From positions 38,219 to 102,218 of the forward strand of contig CAZDQL010000010.1 in assembly GCA_964507325.1 (NCBI GenBank): a stretch of 64,000 nt of DNA, read 5' to 3'. Origin of the DNA: CAZDQL01 sp964507325 (GTDB taxonomy: Bacteria; Planctomycetota; UBA1135; GCA-002686595). Positions 1 through 10,677 of this stretch are shown here, piece by piece (position 1 is the stretch's first letter; each line of letters opens with the position of its first letter). The notes beneath the pieces were generated by a model. That model had not been told where the DNA came from. It did not search any database and saw only the letters and a list, made by a program, of their open reading frames with translations. The position numbers and the translations under genes were made by a program.

Positions 1-586
1 GCTGCAGGAGGTGGACGAGCGCTGCGGCCGGTCGGGAGGGGTCGACCAGGCGGCCTGGCTGGGGGAGCGACTCGGGATGGAGCCGCTCTTCGGACCCTTC
101 ATGGACTACGACGGCGGGCGCTACGGCATGGCCGTCCTGTCCCGACTCCCCGTCGTCTCGTGGCGCAACATCGTCCTGCCGGCCGGAGCGGAACCTCGCT
201 CCGCCCTCGCCGCGCGCGTGAGGGCAGCCGATGGCCGCGAGCTCGTCGTGGTCGGCATCCACCTGTACGCCACTGAGGAGCAGCGCCTGGCGCAGGCGCG
301 GACCGTCCTGGGGGCCTTCGCGGAGGAGCGGGCGCCGGTGATCCTGTCGGGGGACTTCAACTCCGAGCCAGGCTCTTCCGTCATGCGTCTCTTCGGCGAG
401 CGCTGGACGAACCCCGACAAGGGAGAGGACCGCTTCACCTTCTCCTCCGATGTACCCACGAAGGAAATCGACTACATCCTGGTGCGCTCCTCGGGCACCG
501 TCCGGGTGGTCGGGGTGGACGTCCTCGACGAGCCGATCGCGTCGGATCACCGACCGCTGATCCTCGAACTCGAAGTGGGGGAGTGA
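1..586 (+). CDS. Endonuclease/exonuclease/phosphatase (EEP) family protein, 5' end outside window
   Basis: C-terminal part of an EEP-superfamily hydrolase (DNase I/exonuclease III/sphingomyelinase fold), a metal-dependent phosphodiesterase whose substrate cannot be read from sequence. The frame is open to the left edge and the first bases encode LQEVD, the metal-binding Glu motif of the family, so the GTG at 11 is the Val of that motif and not a start. Counting from that Val, His84 (IHL), GDFN at 114-117, IDYIL at 153-157 and the catalytic SDHRPL at 179-184 follow in the usual order. Only the N-terminal strand region is missing. The next gene starts 33 bp downstream in the same direction. Confidence 0.85.
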   Translation, partial: LQEVDERCGRSGGVDQAAWLGERLGMEPLFGPFMDYDGGRYGMAVLSRLPVVSWRNIVLPAGAEPRSALAARVRAADGRELVVVGIHLYATEEQRLAQARTVLGAFAEERAPVILSGDFNSEPGSSVMRLFGERWTNPDKGEDRFTFSSDVPTKEIDYILVRSSGTVRVVGVDVLDEPIASDHRPLILELEVGE

Positions 587-606
587 CGGACGAGCCAGCC
601 TGCATC

Positions 607-612
607 TACGAT
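607..612 (+). promoter_or_regulatory. Candidate -10 element, leaderless-type
   Basis: TACGAT lies 7 nt before the ATG at 620. There is no Shine-Dalgarno in the 7-nt gap. GTGACG at 583-588, 18 bp upstream, matches four of six bases of TTGACA. A transcript starting about 7 nt after the hexamer would begin at or next to the ATG. Confidence 0.4.
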
Positions 613-619
613 CGCGCCG

Positions 620-2250
<1,631 letters not shown>

Positions 2251-2257
<7 letters not shown>

Positions 2258-2282
2258 TCGGCCGAGCTCGACGCCCTACTCG
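2251..2282. terminator. Inverted repeat spanning both stop codons of convergent genes
   Basis: CGAGTAG at 2251-2257 and CTACTCG at 2276-2282 form a 7-bp inverted repeat. The left arm ends in the TAG stop of the FAD oxidoreductase and the right arm begins with the complement of the TAG stop of the PhoD-type gene. An inner GTCG/CGAC pair could extend the stem. There is no T-run. It may be a bidirectional terminator or mRNA 3'-end hairpin. Confidence 0.35.
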
Positions 2283-3733
2283 CCCGTCTCGAGCGCCGTC
2301 AGCCGGACCTCGTTCAGCACGCCGCCATCCGTTCCTCGGTGGCGCAGCACGAGGCAGGGCCCATCCGCGCCCTGCTCCAGTACGGCGTGCAGGAAGCCCC
2401 CGCAGACGTTCAGGTACTCGTGCATCTCGGAGCGGTCCGCGAGCCGGAATCCGCCGGCGTGGGCCTCGGAGGTCGGACCGCAGCTGAACTCGCGCAGGCC
2501 CGTCTGCGGGTCCCTGGAGACGTACTGCCAGTGCCGGTCACCGCAGATCACGATCGTGTTGGGCTGACTCGCCAGGAAGCGACGCAGCTCTCCGCCCTCG
2601 TGGGCGAACCCCGCGTTGGCGTGGTTGTCGTTCTTCTTCGGGCGGTCTGGGCCGATCACGGGGGTCGCGCTGACGAGCACGCGCCACGTCGCGTCGGAGG
2701 CGCTCAGCGTCTCCACGAGCCAGCGCTTCTGCTGCGCCCCCCAGATCGTCTTCTCGGGTCCGTCGGCGATTCTGTTCGCGCTCCTGTACTCGCGTCCCTC
2801 GACCAGCCAGAGCTCCAGATCGCGGCCCCAGCGGATCCTGCGGTAGGGGGGCTCGGAGACGGGGAGCTGCTCCCGGTACAGCTCGAGGCCGCGCTCCCAG
2901 GTGAGCTCGCCGTAGCGCTGCCCCGGCCAGCAGTCGTTCTTCAAGGTGTCGTGGTCGTCTTTGATGAAGTAGCACGAGACCTGACGGTGGAACTCACGCT
3001 GCAGGGGGAGAGCGTACAGACGGTTCCACTTGAAGCGCGCCAGCTCGACCGTGCCGGCGAAGGGCCGCGGCTTGTCGTAGTAGACCGTGTCGCCGGTGTG
3101 CACCAGGAAGTCCGGATCCAGAGCGAGCATCTGTCCGTAGATGCGGTGGCCGCGCTGGGCGTCGTCGCGACGGTGGTAGTCCTGGCCCGTCACGACGCAA
3201 AAGGACACGCTGGCCGGTGCGTCCTCGCTCGGCGCCGTTCGGAAGCGGCCCTCCACCCGGCAGGCGAGGGTGCCGCCTTCCCCCTGACGGCCCTCGATCG
3301 CCAGGCTGTAGACGCTGGCCGGCGCGAGCTCCTCGAGTGGGAAGCGCCGCGTGAAGTCGCCCATCTCGTCCACCGGGAGCCAGGGCGTCGTCACCCGCTC
3401 GTCGGGAGCGCCGGCGATCCAGTACGAGAGGCGCACCTCTCCCGGAGCGCCGGGGACCGCGCCTTCCATCTCGTCGAGCTCCCGCCCTTGGGGGAGTTGA
3501 GCCTCGCCCTGGGGCAGGCGCTCGAAGGGCGTCCCGCCGGCATTGCGCTTGGGCGCGCGGGTCAGCCGGGTCCAGACGATCGCTGAGGTGCAGGTCACCT
3601 CTCCGATCTTGATGCCGGTCGCCATGTGGACGCCATTCGTCTGGATGGGGCTCGGCCGTTTGTTCTGCCCCGCGAGGGCGCCGGGGCAGGCCAGCAGGAG
3701 GGCAGCGATGGCGGGCAGCAGATTGCTCAGCAT
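2276..3733 (-). CDS. PhoD-type phosphodiesterase/alkaline phosphatase, secreted
   Basis: 485-residue metallophosphatase of the PhoD superfamily, probably acting on extracellular phosphate esters or diesters. I chose the ATG at 3733 because it opens a clean signal peptide (hydrophobic core 4-20, ALAGQ cleavage region); upstream in-frame codons read as low-complexity Arg/Ser sequence overlapping the neighbouring gene. An N-terminal beta-sandwich at about 30-165 precedes the catalytic domain, with HTGD at 212-215, KDDHD at 258-262 and CGDRHW at 397-402 as metal-binding motifs. The family SCQDY motif reads TGQDY. It is the last gene of a four-gene run, 7 nt after the preceding stop. Confidence 0.85.
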   Translation of the reverse strand: MLSNLLPAIAALLLACPGALAGQNKRPSPIQTNGVHMATGIKIGEVTCTSAIVWTRLTRAPKRNAGGTPFERLPQGEAQLPQGRELDEMEGAVPGAPGEVRLSYWIAGAPDERVTTPWLPVDEMGDFTRRFPLEELAPASVYSLAIEGRQGEGGTLACRVEGRFRTAPSEDAPASVSFCVVTGQDYHRRDDAQRGHRIYGQMLALDPDFLVHTGDTVYYDKPRPFAGTVELARFKWNRLYALPLQREFHRQVSCYFIKDDHDTLKNDCWPGQRYGELTWERGLELYREQLPVSEPPYRRIRWGRDLELWLVEGREYRSANRIADGPEKTIWGAQQKRWLVETLSASDATWRVLVSATPVIGPDRPKKNDNHANAGFAHEGGELRRFLASQPNTIVICGDRHWQYVSRDPQTGLREFSCGPTSEAHAGGFRLADRSEMHEYLNVCGGFLHAVLEQGADGPCLVLRHRGTDGGVLNEVRLTALETGE

Positions 3734-3740
3734 GATGGCG

Positions 3741-6416
3741 TCAGTCGTCGTCTTGCGGATTGACGAGGATCTCGTCCAGGAAGAGCCAGGCCTGGCTCCC
3801 GGCGGCGCGGAAGCCGTCCGGGATCGTCTCCTCGCCCTGCGCCAGCACCCGGACGTAGCGGGCACGGGCGTCGAGTCCGGAAGCGGCGAAGCGCAGCGCG
3901 GCGTTCTCGCCACGGGCGGTGCCTTGTGGGCGCTCGACCTGGGCGACCTCATGGAAGGACTCGCCGTCGGCGGAGATCAGGTACGTCACCCTCCGCGGCA
4001 GGTGGATCCCGACCGCGAGGGCCCGCAGGCAGCTCGCGTCCAAGTGCGTGATGCGCCTCTCCGTCTCGAGATCGACGGTCACGACCGCATCCACCCCCAG
4101 CCAGCCGACCCAGCCGGTGTGTGCGTGGTGGACGACACCCAGCTGGCCGTCGGTCAGGTCTCCTAGCTCGTCCGGATAGCGAGGGTCGGGCGCCGACTGG
4201 TACCGGACCCTCTTCCCGAGGGCGTCGTGGGGGAGTGGTTCCGGCGGCACGTACGGCGGGAGCATCTCGGCGCGCAGCCGTTCGTGGTGCCGTTCGATGC
4301 CACTCCCGTGGGTGAGGTCCCAGAGGGAGGTGTTCAGTTGCCGCAGCGCCAAGACGGAGGTGATCCAACCCTGGGTCCAGCCGCTCTCGATCGCCCACGC
4401 ACCCCAGCCGTGGTCGGCGTTCGAGCCCCAGTGCTCCCAGCGTCCGAAGTCGAAGGCGCGGAACCAGCCGCCGTCGAGCATGGGAAGGCCCTCGCTGCGA
4501 ACCTGGATCCGGCACAGGAACTCCGCCAGCTCGTCCGCGGCCGCGCGCATCTCCGCGTCGCCGGTCGCCGCGGCGGCCTCGTGCAGTCCGAGGAAGGCGA
4601 AGTTGGTGGTGTAGAGCAGGTCCGAGACGGGATCGCCGTTGCGCGCGATGAGCGAGGCCTCGCTCCGGCCGTAGGCCTCGTTCGACTGCGGCGGCGGATA
4701 CGCGCCGCGGCCGGGGAGCCCCAGCTCCTCGCGGATCGCCCCGTGCTCCTCCTGGAGAGCGAGCAGCCCGTCGACCGCCTGGCGCAGCAGCGCGCGATGC
4801 TCGGGCGTGTCCTCGACGCGCACCAGCCAGGCGAGGGGCAGCAGGATCCGAGCGCGCTCCTGGGCCAGGCCGTTCGTCCACCTCCACCCGTCGGTGTGCT
4901 GCGCCATCGTCATCGTCAGGGCGGTGCGGGCCCGATCCAGGAACAACTCCTCGCCGGTCTGTTCGTAGGCCCACAGGAAGCAGGCCCAGAGGTAGGCTTC
5001 GAAGTGCGGAGCGTAGTTGACGGGGCGGTCGTCGAAGTACGAGCGCCACCCGCGTGCGCTGAGGGGACCGACGTCGATGCGGTTCCCCCGGAAGCCGAGT
5101 CGCCCGGTGGTGCGCAGGTTGGCGAAGAGGCAGCGCAAGACGACCTCGTCCCAGCGATCGTCGCCGTTGAGGGCCGCGACGGCCAGGGCGCCCAGCATCT
5201 GGCGGGCGTTGTCGTCCCCGTAGCTCGCGACCCACCAGGCCGGGCTCGACACCCCCCAGGCGATCAGGCCGTGGTTCCCGTCCTGCGGGTCGCCCCGCTC
5301 GCGCTCGAGGGCGCCGGACTCGAAGAAGTAGTAGTCGAGGAGGTTGCGCGCGGTGCTCCGGGAGCGCTCCGCGTCCAGGACGCGTCCCTCGAAGGCCAGG
5401 GCCATGGCGGTCTCACAGATGCAGTCGCCGCGGCGAACCGATCCGATCGACTGGGTGCCGTCGGAGTGCAGGATCGAGAGCACCGCCTCCAACGAGCCGA
5501 GGGAGCCGTCTCCCACCGGGGCGTCGGCGGGGAGTGAGCGCAGTCGCTCGCCTTGCGCGATCTCCTCTGCGAAGGAGGGGTGGACGATCATCTTGGCGTT
5601 CCGGAACCAGGCGAGCCCACGGCGGAACGCTTCGAGCTCGACATCGGCGGGCAGCTCCTCGTCGGGCCCGTAGCTGGCGCGCACCGCCGGTGTCCAGGCC
5701 AGCTCCGGGAGATCCACGCCGGGCGCCGTCCAGTGGAGGATCGCTCGCCAGATCCCACTCCAGGCATCCTGGGGCGCGTAGCGTCCCGTGACGAATCCGC
5801 TCAGGTTCGTGGTCGCCACCAGCAGATCCTGCCCCGGCGCCTCGAAGAGCAGCGGCACGGTCTCGGCGGGCAAGCCGTACAGCGCCTCGTCGAATCCCGC
5901 CACGCGCGCCGCGACGACGTGCGCGGCACCGACGTCGACCGGCAGGTAGCGCAGGCCGTGGATCGAGGCGATGCGCAGGGGCTGCAAGCGGTCGCCGAAG
6001 AGGTCGGAGGTGATCACGGCGCGTTCGACGCTGCTGCCTGCCGGCGGACCGATCTCCAGTCCCGGGAGGAAGGCGGGGTACTCGACGAAGAGCCGCAGCT
6101 GCTTGCGCGCCGCCTGCTCGAAGATCCGCGCGTCGACCTGCGTGGCCTCCTCCGGGTAGCCCCGGGCGAGGATCAGGACTCCCCCTCCCACCGGCGCCGC
6201 CGCCACCGCCTCCGCCGGGTGGTCGTAGCGCTCCACCTCCAGGCCCGCCGCGGAGACGATCTGGAAGAGGTCGTTGTCCTCCTCGGAGCAGAAGACGAGG
6301 CGAGCCTGCGTCGCTGCGCCGCAGCTGACGACCAGGCACACGAGGAGCCCCGTCAAGGTACGCTCCAGCGCGTGACGCGCGCTGCGGAGAGGGGGGCGGG
6401 TCGTGGTCCTGCGCAT
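3741..6416 (-). CDS. Large lipoprotein with ThuA-like, six-hairpin-like and discoidin-like regions
   Basis: 891-residue predicted lipoprotein (lipobox LVVSC at about 28-32 after a basic n-region). Three regions can be seen. Residues about 38-230 resemble a ThuA/class I amidotransferase-like alpha/beta domain. The middle, about 240-700, is rich in Trp and aromatic-acidic helical repeats typical of (alpha/alpha)6 glycosidases and lyases. The last 150 residues resemble an F5/8-type carbohydrate-binding module and end in the typical WLFLDEI strand. I cannot assign a glycosidase family or catalytic residues. It lies 7 nt after the sulfatase-rhamnosidase and 7 nt before the phosphatase, so co-transcription and work on the same polysaccharide are likely. 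Confidence 0.65.
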   Translation of the reverse strand: MRRTTTRPPLRSARHALERTLTGLLVCLVVSCGAATQARLVFCSEEDNDLFQIVSAAGLEVERYDHPAEAVAAAPVGGGVLILARGYPEEATQVDARIFEQAARKQLRLFVEYPAFLPGLEIGPPAGSSVERAVITSDLFGDRLQPLRIASIHGLRYLPVDVGAAHVVAARVAGFDEALYGLPAETVPLLFEAPGQDLLVATTNLSGFVTGRYAPQDAWSGIWRAILHWTAPGVDLPELAWTPAVRASYGPDEELPADVELEAFRRGLAWFRNAKMIVHPSFAEEIAQGERLRSLPADAPVGDGSLGSLEAVLSILHSDGTQSIGSVRRGDCICETAMALAFEGRVLDAERSRSTARNLLDYYFFESGALERERGDPQDGNHGLIAWGVSSPAWWVASYGDDNARQMLGALAVAALNGDDRWDEVVLRCLFANLRTTGRLGFRGNRIDVGPLSARGWRSYFDDRPVNYAPHFEAYLWACFLWAYEQTGEELFLDRARTALTMTMAQHTDGWRWTNGLAQERARILLPLAWLVRVEDTPEHRALLRQAVDGLLALQEEHGAIREELGLPGRGAYPPPQSNEAYGRSEASLIARNGDPVSDLLYTTNFAFLGLHEAAAATGDAEMRAAADELAEFLCRIQVRSEGLPMLDGGWFRAFDFGRWEHWGSNADHGWGAWAIESGWTQGWITSVLALRQLNTSLWDLTHGSGIERHHERLRAEMLPPYVPPEPLPHDALGKRVRYQSAPDPRYPDELGDLTDGQLGVVHHAHTGWVGWLGVDAVVTVDLETERRITHLDASCLRALAVGIHLPRRVTYLISADGESFHEVAQVERPQGTARGENAALRFAASGLDARARYVRVLAQGEETIPDGFRAAGSQAWLFLDEILVNPQDDD

Positions 6417-6423
6417 GGGCTCT

Positions 6424-9400
6424 TCACCGGAGCGGAACGTCGACGTCGACCGCGCAGCGCAGCACGACCGGGCCGAGGAGTCCCGAGGGGAGGAGCTCCA
6501 TGTCGGCGCGGAACTTGTTCTTCAGGTTGGTGTGCGCCTGGGCGCCCGACTCGGGGAAGCGCAGATCGCCGACGATGCGGTTGTGCCAGAGGTTCGTGAC
6601 CCGCACCTCGAGGTCGTTCGCACCGGTCTTCAAGAGCCGGGTGACGTCGACGCGGTACGGAGCGTTCCAGAGGATTCCGAGTGACTTTCCGTTCAACCGG
6701 ACCTGGGCCACCTCGGCGACCTCTCCGAGGTCCAGGTGCAGGACGCGCCCGCCGCCCAGCATCTCTCCCGGAACGTCGAACCTCGTCCGATAGCGGGCCG
6801 TCCCGGAGAAGACGCACGCGGCCTCGTCCGCGAGCCGGGGCCAGCTCACGAGCTCTTCCAGCTCGAGGGATGGGGGCGCGCCCTGGCCCGCTGCGCCCGC
6901 CGGAAACTCGAGCGTCCAAGGACCGGCGACGGCGAGAGCGGCGGGAGGATCCGCGAGCTCGACCACTCCCGACCGTCCGCCGCCCGTGGTCAGCTCGTAG
7001 CTGCCCCCTCGTCGGGCTCGCACGACCGCGCCGGTCGACGTGCGCCTGCGCACCTCCAGATCGGGATGCAGCCAGCCGGAGGTCACCTGTCCCTCGCGAG
7101 TGACCGCGACGACCGGATCGTCTCCCTCGGCGGGCCGGAAGACCACGAAGACCGAAGAGACCGCCGGGAGCCGCAGGGGCACGCGCAGGGAGCCGGCTTG
7201 GGCGCGATAGGCGGGACAGGGGCGAATGCTGCCGTCCTCGGCGTCCCACAGGCAGGGCTGCATCCCCTCCGCGACCCGGAACGCGCACTCCGCGTCCACC
7301 GGGGCGTCGGCGCTGTTGATCACGAAGTAGATCTCCTCGCTCGCGGTGCGGCGGTGGATGTAGTCGAGCTGGTGCTGCTCTGGTGTCACGACCGAGAAGT
7401 CCGGTCCGACGCCCATCCCGCGCAGGACGTCGCGCAGGGCGACCTCGGGGAACACCTGTCCCTCGCCGTATCGCCGTGCACCCTCCGTCGGTGCGTCACC
7501 CCAGAGGAGACGCGCCAGGCGGCGCACCTCCTCGTCGCAGCCGGGATGGCCCTCGAGGCTGTTCGAGCGCTCAGGAGGACGACCGACGAGCGTCGCTCCC
7601 TCGCGCACCAGTCGCTCCAGCTCCACGAGCACGGAGAGGGCGATGTCGTCGCGCTCCGGTAGGACGAGGAGGCGATACTCCATCCCGCTCGAGAGCACCA
7701 GGCGGCCGTCGCGCACCTGCATGTCGCGCTCGATGACGTCGCGGTTCACGTAGTCGAAATCGTAGCCGGGACCGAGGCTCTCGGTCCTGTTCGGCAGCGC
7801 TCGCCCGCAATGCAGACACTCACCCTCGTCGTGAGGCGGGGTGACCTTCGGATCGATGCGTCGTGAGGGAACCAGGTTGGGGGCCTGATCCCCGTAGTAG
7901 AAGCAAACGTCCGCGACGAAGCGTCCCTGCCGCAGGAGGTGACCGCAGCGCGACAGATACTCGACGAACGGTCCGGCCTGGTTCCACCAGGTGGAGTTGA
8001 CGTTGAAGTGCTCCCCCGCGTGGTAGGCGAAGCCGGGCTGGCCCGCCTGGGGCGGATTGTGGGCGAAGGTGTGGAAGACGGGACGCGTCAGCCCGGCGCA
8101 GAACGCCAGGTCGCACAGCCGCCGATACTCCTCCGGGCCGTCGCGCCAGTGGCGCCAGCCCGTCAACGCCTCGGCCGCGACGTCGCGGCGGCCGTAGATG
8201 TGCGCGGCACTGGCCGCCTCCTTCGTCACCCAGAACTGCTTGCCGTTCCAGTACTCGCCCATCGGGATCTGCGCGACCCCGAGGGCTTGCAGCGGATCGA
8301 CGCGCGGGTAGCCGCCGTGGCCCCCCTCCGCCAGGAGGCTCAAACCGCGCTGCGCGAGGATCTCTGCCGCGTGGCCGAAGTGATTCTCGATCATCAGGCG
8401 GGAGACGAGGGCGCGGTAGTCCTGCAGGAAGCGCGCGTCGATTTCAGATCCGTGGAGCTCGTGGCCGGCCAGGATCGGCAGGTAGGGGATGGGGTCGTAC
8501 CCGTAGCGGCGGCGGAACTCGCCCTCGAACCCCGGGGTCCAGTCGACCTTGGGCCAGACCTCGAAGCTGTCGAGCATCAGGTGCTTCAGCGCGCGGTGCC
8601 GAGCGCCGTCGGGGAGGAGACGGCCGAGGATCACGTCGAAGTGGCGCTCGGTCGCGGCGGCGCTCATGTGATCCACGACCAAGCCGTCGGAGGCCGGACT
8701 CGGACAGACCAGGTGCTGGCCCGTGCCGCTGTGCACGAAGCGCAGGAGCGTCCAGTTCCCGGCAGGGATCTCCCACGAGAGCCGACCGGTTGCGTCGAGC
8801 GCCCGCGAGAGATCGATCGGTTCGATGGGCTCTCCTTCGGGCTTCCCCTGTGGCACGGCGACCACGGCCACGTCGACGAATGGAGTCGTGAGGTCCTCCA
8901 GAGCCGGAAGCGCGCCGGCGAAGCGCCCCGGTCCCGCGACGTCGAGCCCCACCCAGAGGAGCTCCTGGCTCGCGAGCTGCGCGTCGATCCACGGCCCTCC
9001 CGCGTTCCAGCTGCTCGACGCGAAGACTCCGAGCTCGAGCCCGAGCCGTTCCGCCTCGTCGGCGGCGTGGTGGATCGAGCGCACGGACTCCTCCCCGAGG
9101 AAGGGCGGGCCCGTGGGAATCAAGCCCTCGGGATCCGCCAGGCTGCCCACGTCCCAGGCGATCGCGCCACCCAGTCCCTTGGCCCGCATCTCCGCCAGCT
9201 CACGCGTGGCCTGCTCCCGGTCGACGTGTCCGTTCAGCCAGGGCCACAGCACCAGCGGACGGGCGGAGCGAGGGGGTGTCCGAAAGAGCCCCTTGGCCAG
9301 GGTCGGGGCCGCCCCGGTCTCGGCGCAGAGCGCGTCGCAGCGGCGGCGCATGCGGGCGAGGAGCTGCGCCTCTTCCGCATCGTCCACCAGGTTGACGAGC

Positions 9401-10677
9401 TGCAACGGATCGCGCTCGAGGTCGTGCAGGAATTCTCCTTCCGGCAGGTGATCGATGTAGCGCGCGTAGACGTGCCGCTCGCCGCGCACGCCCTCCATGC
9501 GGGGGATGCGAGCGTGGTCGAAGAGGTGCTCGAAGAGGAAGTCGTCGCGCCACCCCGCGACCGGCGTGCCCCCCAGCAGGGGGGCGAGGCTCGTGCCCTG
9601 AACCGTCGCGGGCACCTCGAGGCCCGCGAGATCGAGAATCGTGGGGGCGAGGTCGACGTTGAGCACCAGTTCGGACGCGAGTCGCCCACCCCCGCCCCCC
9701 GCGACGCGCGGATCGTGGATCACCAGGGGCACGCGCAGGGACTCCTCGTAGTGCGACCACTTGCCCGCGAAGCCGCGCGACCCCATGTAATAGCCGTTGT
9801 CGCTGGTGAAGATCACGACCGTGTTGCGGGCCAGCCCACGCTGCTCCAGCTCGGCCAGGAGGCGTCCCGTGACGCGGTCGATGCCGCTGAGCATGCGGTA
9901 GTAGTCGCGCAGGAAGCGGTCGTACTTCGCGGGCGTGTCCCACCTCCAGAACCACCGGTCGCGGTTCAGGGAGCGCGCGAAGAACTCGGGCAGCTCCTTC
10001 CAGAACTCGATCGAGACGCGCGGGGTGGGCAGCTCGCAGTCGACGTAGAGGCCCTGCTCCGGCGGCGAGAAGGGGTACTGGTCGTCCTTGCTCGCGTCCT
10101 CGGCGTGGGGCGCGTTGAAGCTCACCGTCAGGCAGAAGGGTCGCTGCGCGTCGCAGTGCGCGAGAAACTCGAAGGCGTCGTCTTCAGCGATGTCGGTCAG
10201 GTGGCGAGCGGTGCCGTCGGCCTGCTGCTTCAGGAAGGGCTGCCCGTACGAGCGGTAGAAGTCGAACATCACCCGCGGCGAGTCCGCTTGGGCACGGACT
10301 CCGTACTTCCCGATGAAGCCCGTGCGGTACCCCGCGTCCCTGAGGAGAGCGGGATAGCTCACCGCGATCTGCTCGGCGGTCAGCGGCCGTGTCCCGAAGG
10401 TGTAACCATGCCGGCGTTCCCAGGCGCCCGTGAGGACCGACGCCCGGCTCGCCGCGCAGATCGGCGTCGTGACGAACGCGTTGACGAAGCGCACCCCCCG
10501 GCTGGCGATGCCGTCGATCGCCGGCGTCTCCAGGACCGGGTGCCCCGCGCAGCCGAGGGAGTCGTCCCGTTGATCGTCGGTGATCAGGATCAGGAAGTTC
10601 GGTCGCTCCTCCTGAGCCGCGGTCGCGTGGCCAGGGAGCGTCGCCAAGAGCAGGCAGAGCAGGGTGAGGTTCTTCAT
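6424..10677 (-). CDS. Sulfatase fused to GH106-type alpha-L-rhamnosidase, secreted
   Basis: 1417-residue bifunctional enzyme. The start is ATG 10677: it opens a signal peptide (1-21), and its first three bases overlap the upstream stop (ATGA). Residues 25-460 are a type I sulfatase: DD at 34-35, formylglycine motif CAASR at 74-78, GKY at 123-125, SDNG at 292-295 and GKW at 305-307. The module ends with the usual sulfatase C-terminal pattern. From about 470 it continues without linker or second signal into a GH106-like module (WPWLNG at 478-483, the KGLGG strand near 500-504) whose C-terminus has the family pattern of TNLWHNR, FPESG and GLLGP. Predicted job: desulfating and releasing alpha-L-rhamnose from a sulfated rhamnose-containing glycan such as ulvan. 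The order of action is inference. Confidence 0.85.
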   Translation of the reverse strand: MKNLTLLCLLLATLPGHATAAQEERPNFLILITDDQRDDSLGCAGHPVLETPAIDGIASRGVRFVNAFVTTPICAASRASVLTGAWERRHGYTFGTRPLTAEQIAVSYPALLRDAGYRTGFIGKYGVRAQADSPRVMFDFYRSYGQPFLKQQADGTARHLTDIAEDDAFEFLAHCDAQRPFCLTVSFNAPHAEDASKDDQYPFSPPEQGLYVDCELPTPRVSIEFWKELPEFFARSLNRDRWFWRWDTPAKYDRFLRDYYRMLSGIDRVTGRLLAELEQRGLARNTVVIFTSDNGYYMGSRGFAGKWSHYEESLRVPLVIHDPRVAGGGGGRLASELVLNVDLAPTILDLAGLEVPATVQGTSLAPLLGGTPVAGWRDDFLFEHLFDHARIPRMEGVRGERHVYARYIDHLPEGEFLHDLERDPLQLVNLVDDAEEAQLLARMRRRCDALCAETGAAPTLAKGLFRTPPRSARPLVLWPWLNGHVDREQATRELAEMRAKGLGGAIAWDVGSLADPEGLIPTGPPFLGEESVRSIHHAADEAERLGLELGVFASSSWNAGGPWIDAQLASQELLWVGLDVAGPGRFAGALPALEDLTTPFVDVAVVAVPQGKPEGEPIEPIDLSRALDATGRLSWEIPAGNWTLLRFVHSGTGQHLVCPSPASDGLVVDHMSAAATERHFDVILGRLLPDGARHRALKHLMLDSFEVWPKVDWTPGFEGEFRRRYGYDPIPYLPILAGHELHGSEIDARFLQDYRALVSRLMIENHFGHAAEILAQRGLSLLAEGGHGGYPRVDPLQALGVAQIPMGEYWNGKQFWVTKEAASAAHIYGRRDVAAEALTGWRHWRDGPEEYRRLCDLAFCAGLTRPVFHTFAHNPPQAGQPGFAYHAGEHFNVNSTWWNQAGPFVEYLSRCGHLLRQGRFVADVCFYYGDQAPNLVPSRRIDPKVTPPHDEGECLHCGRALPNRTESLGPGYDFDYVNRDVIERDMQVRDGRLVLSSGMEYRLLVLPERDDIALSVLVELERLVREGATLVGRPPERSNSLEGHPGCDEEVRRLARLLWGDAPTEGARRYGEGQVFPEVALRDVLRGMGVGPDFSVVTPEQHQLDYIHRRTASEEIYFVINSADAPVDAECAFRVAEGMQPCLWDAEDGSIRPCPAYRAQAGSLRVPLRLPAVSSVFVVFRPAEGDDPVVAVTREGQVTSGWLHPDLEVRRRTSTGAVVRARRGGSYELTTGGGRSGVVELADPPAALAVAGPWTLEFPAGAAGQGAPPSLELEELVSWPRLADEAACVFSGTARYRTRFDVPGEMLGGGRVLHLDLGEVAEVAQVRLNGKSLGILWNAPYRVDVTRLLKTGANDLEVRVTNLWHNRIVGDLRFPESGAQAHTNLKNKFRADMELLPSGLLGPVVLRCAVDVDVPLR

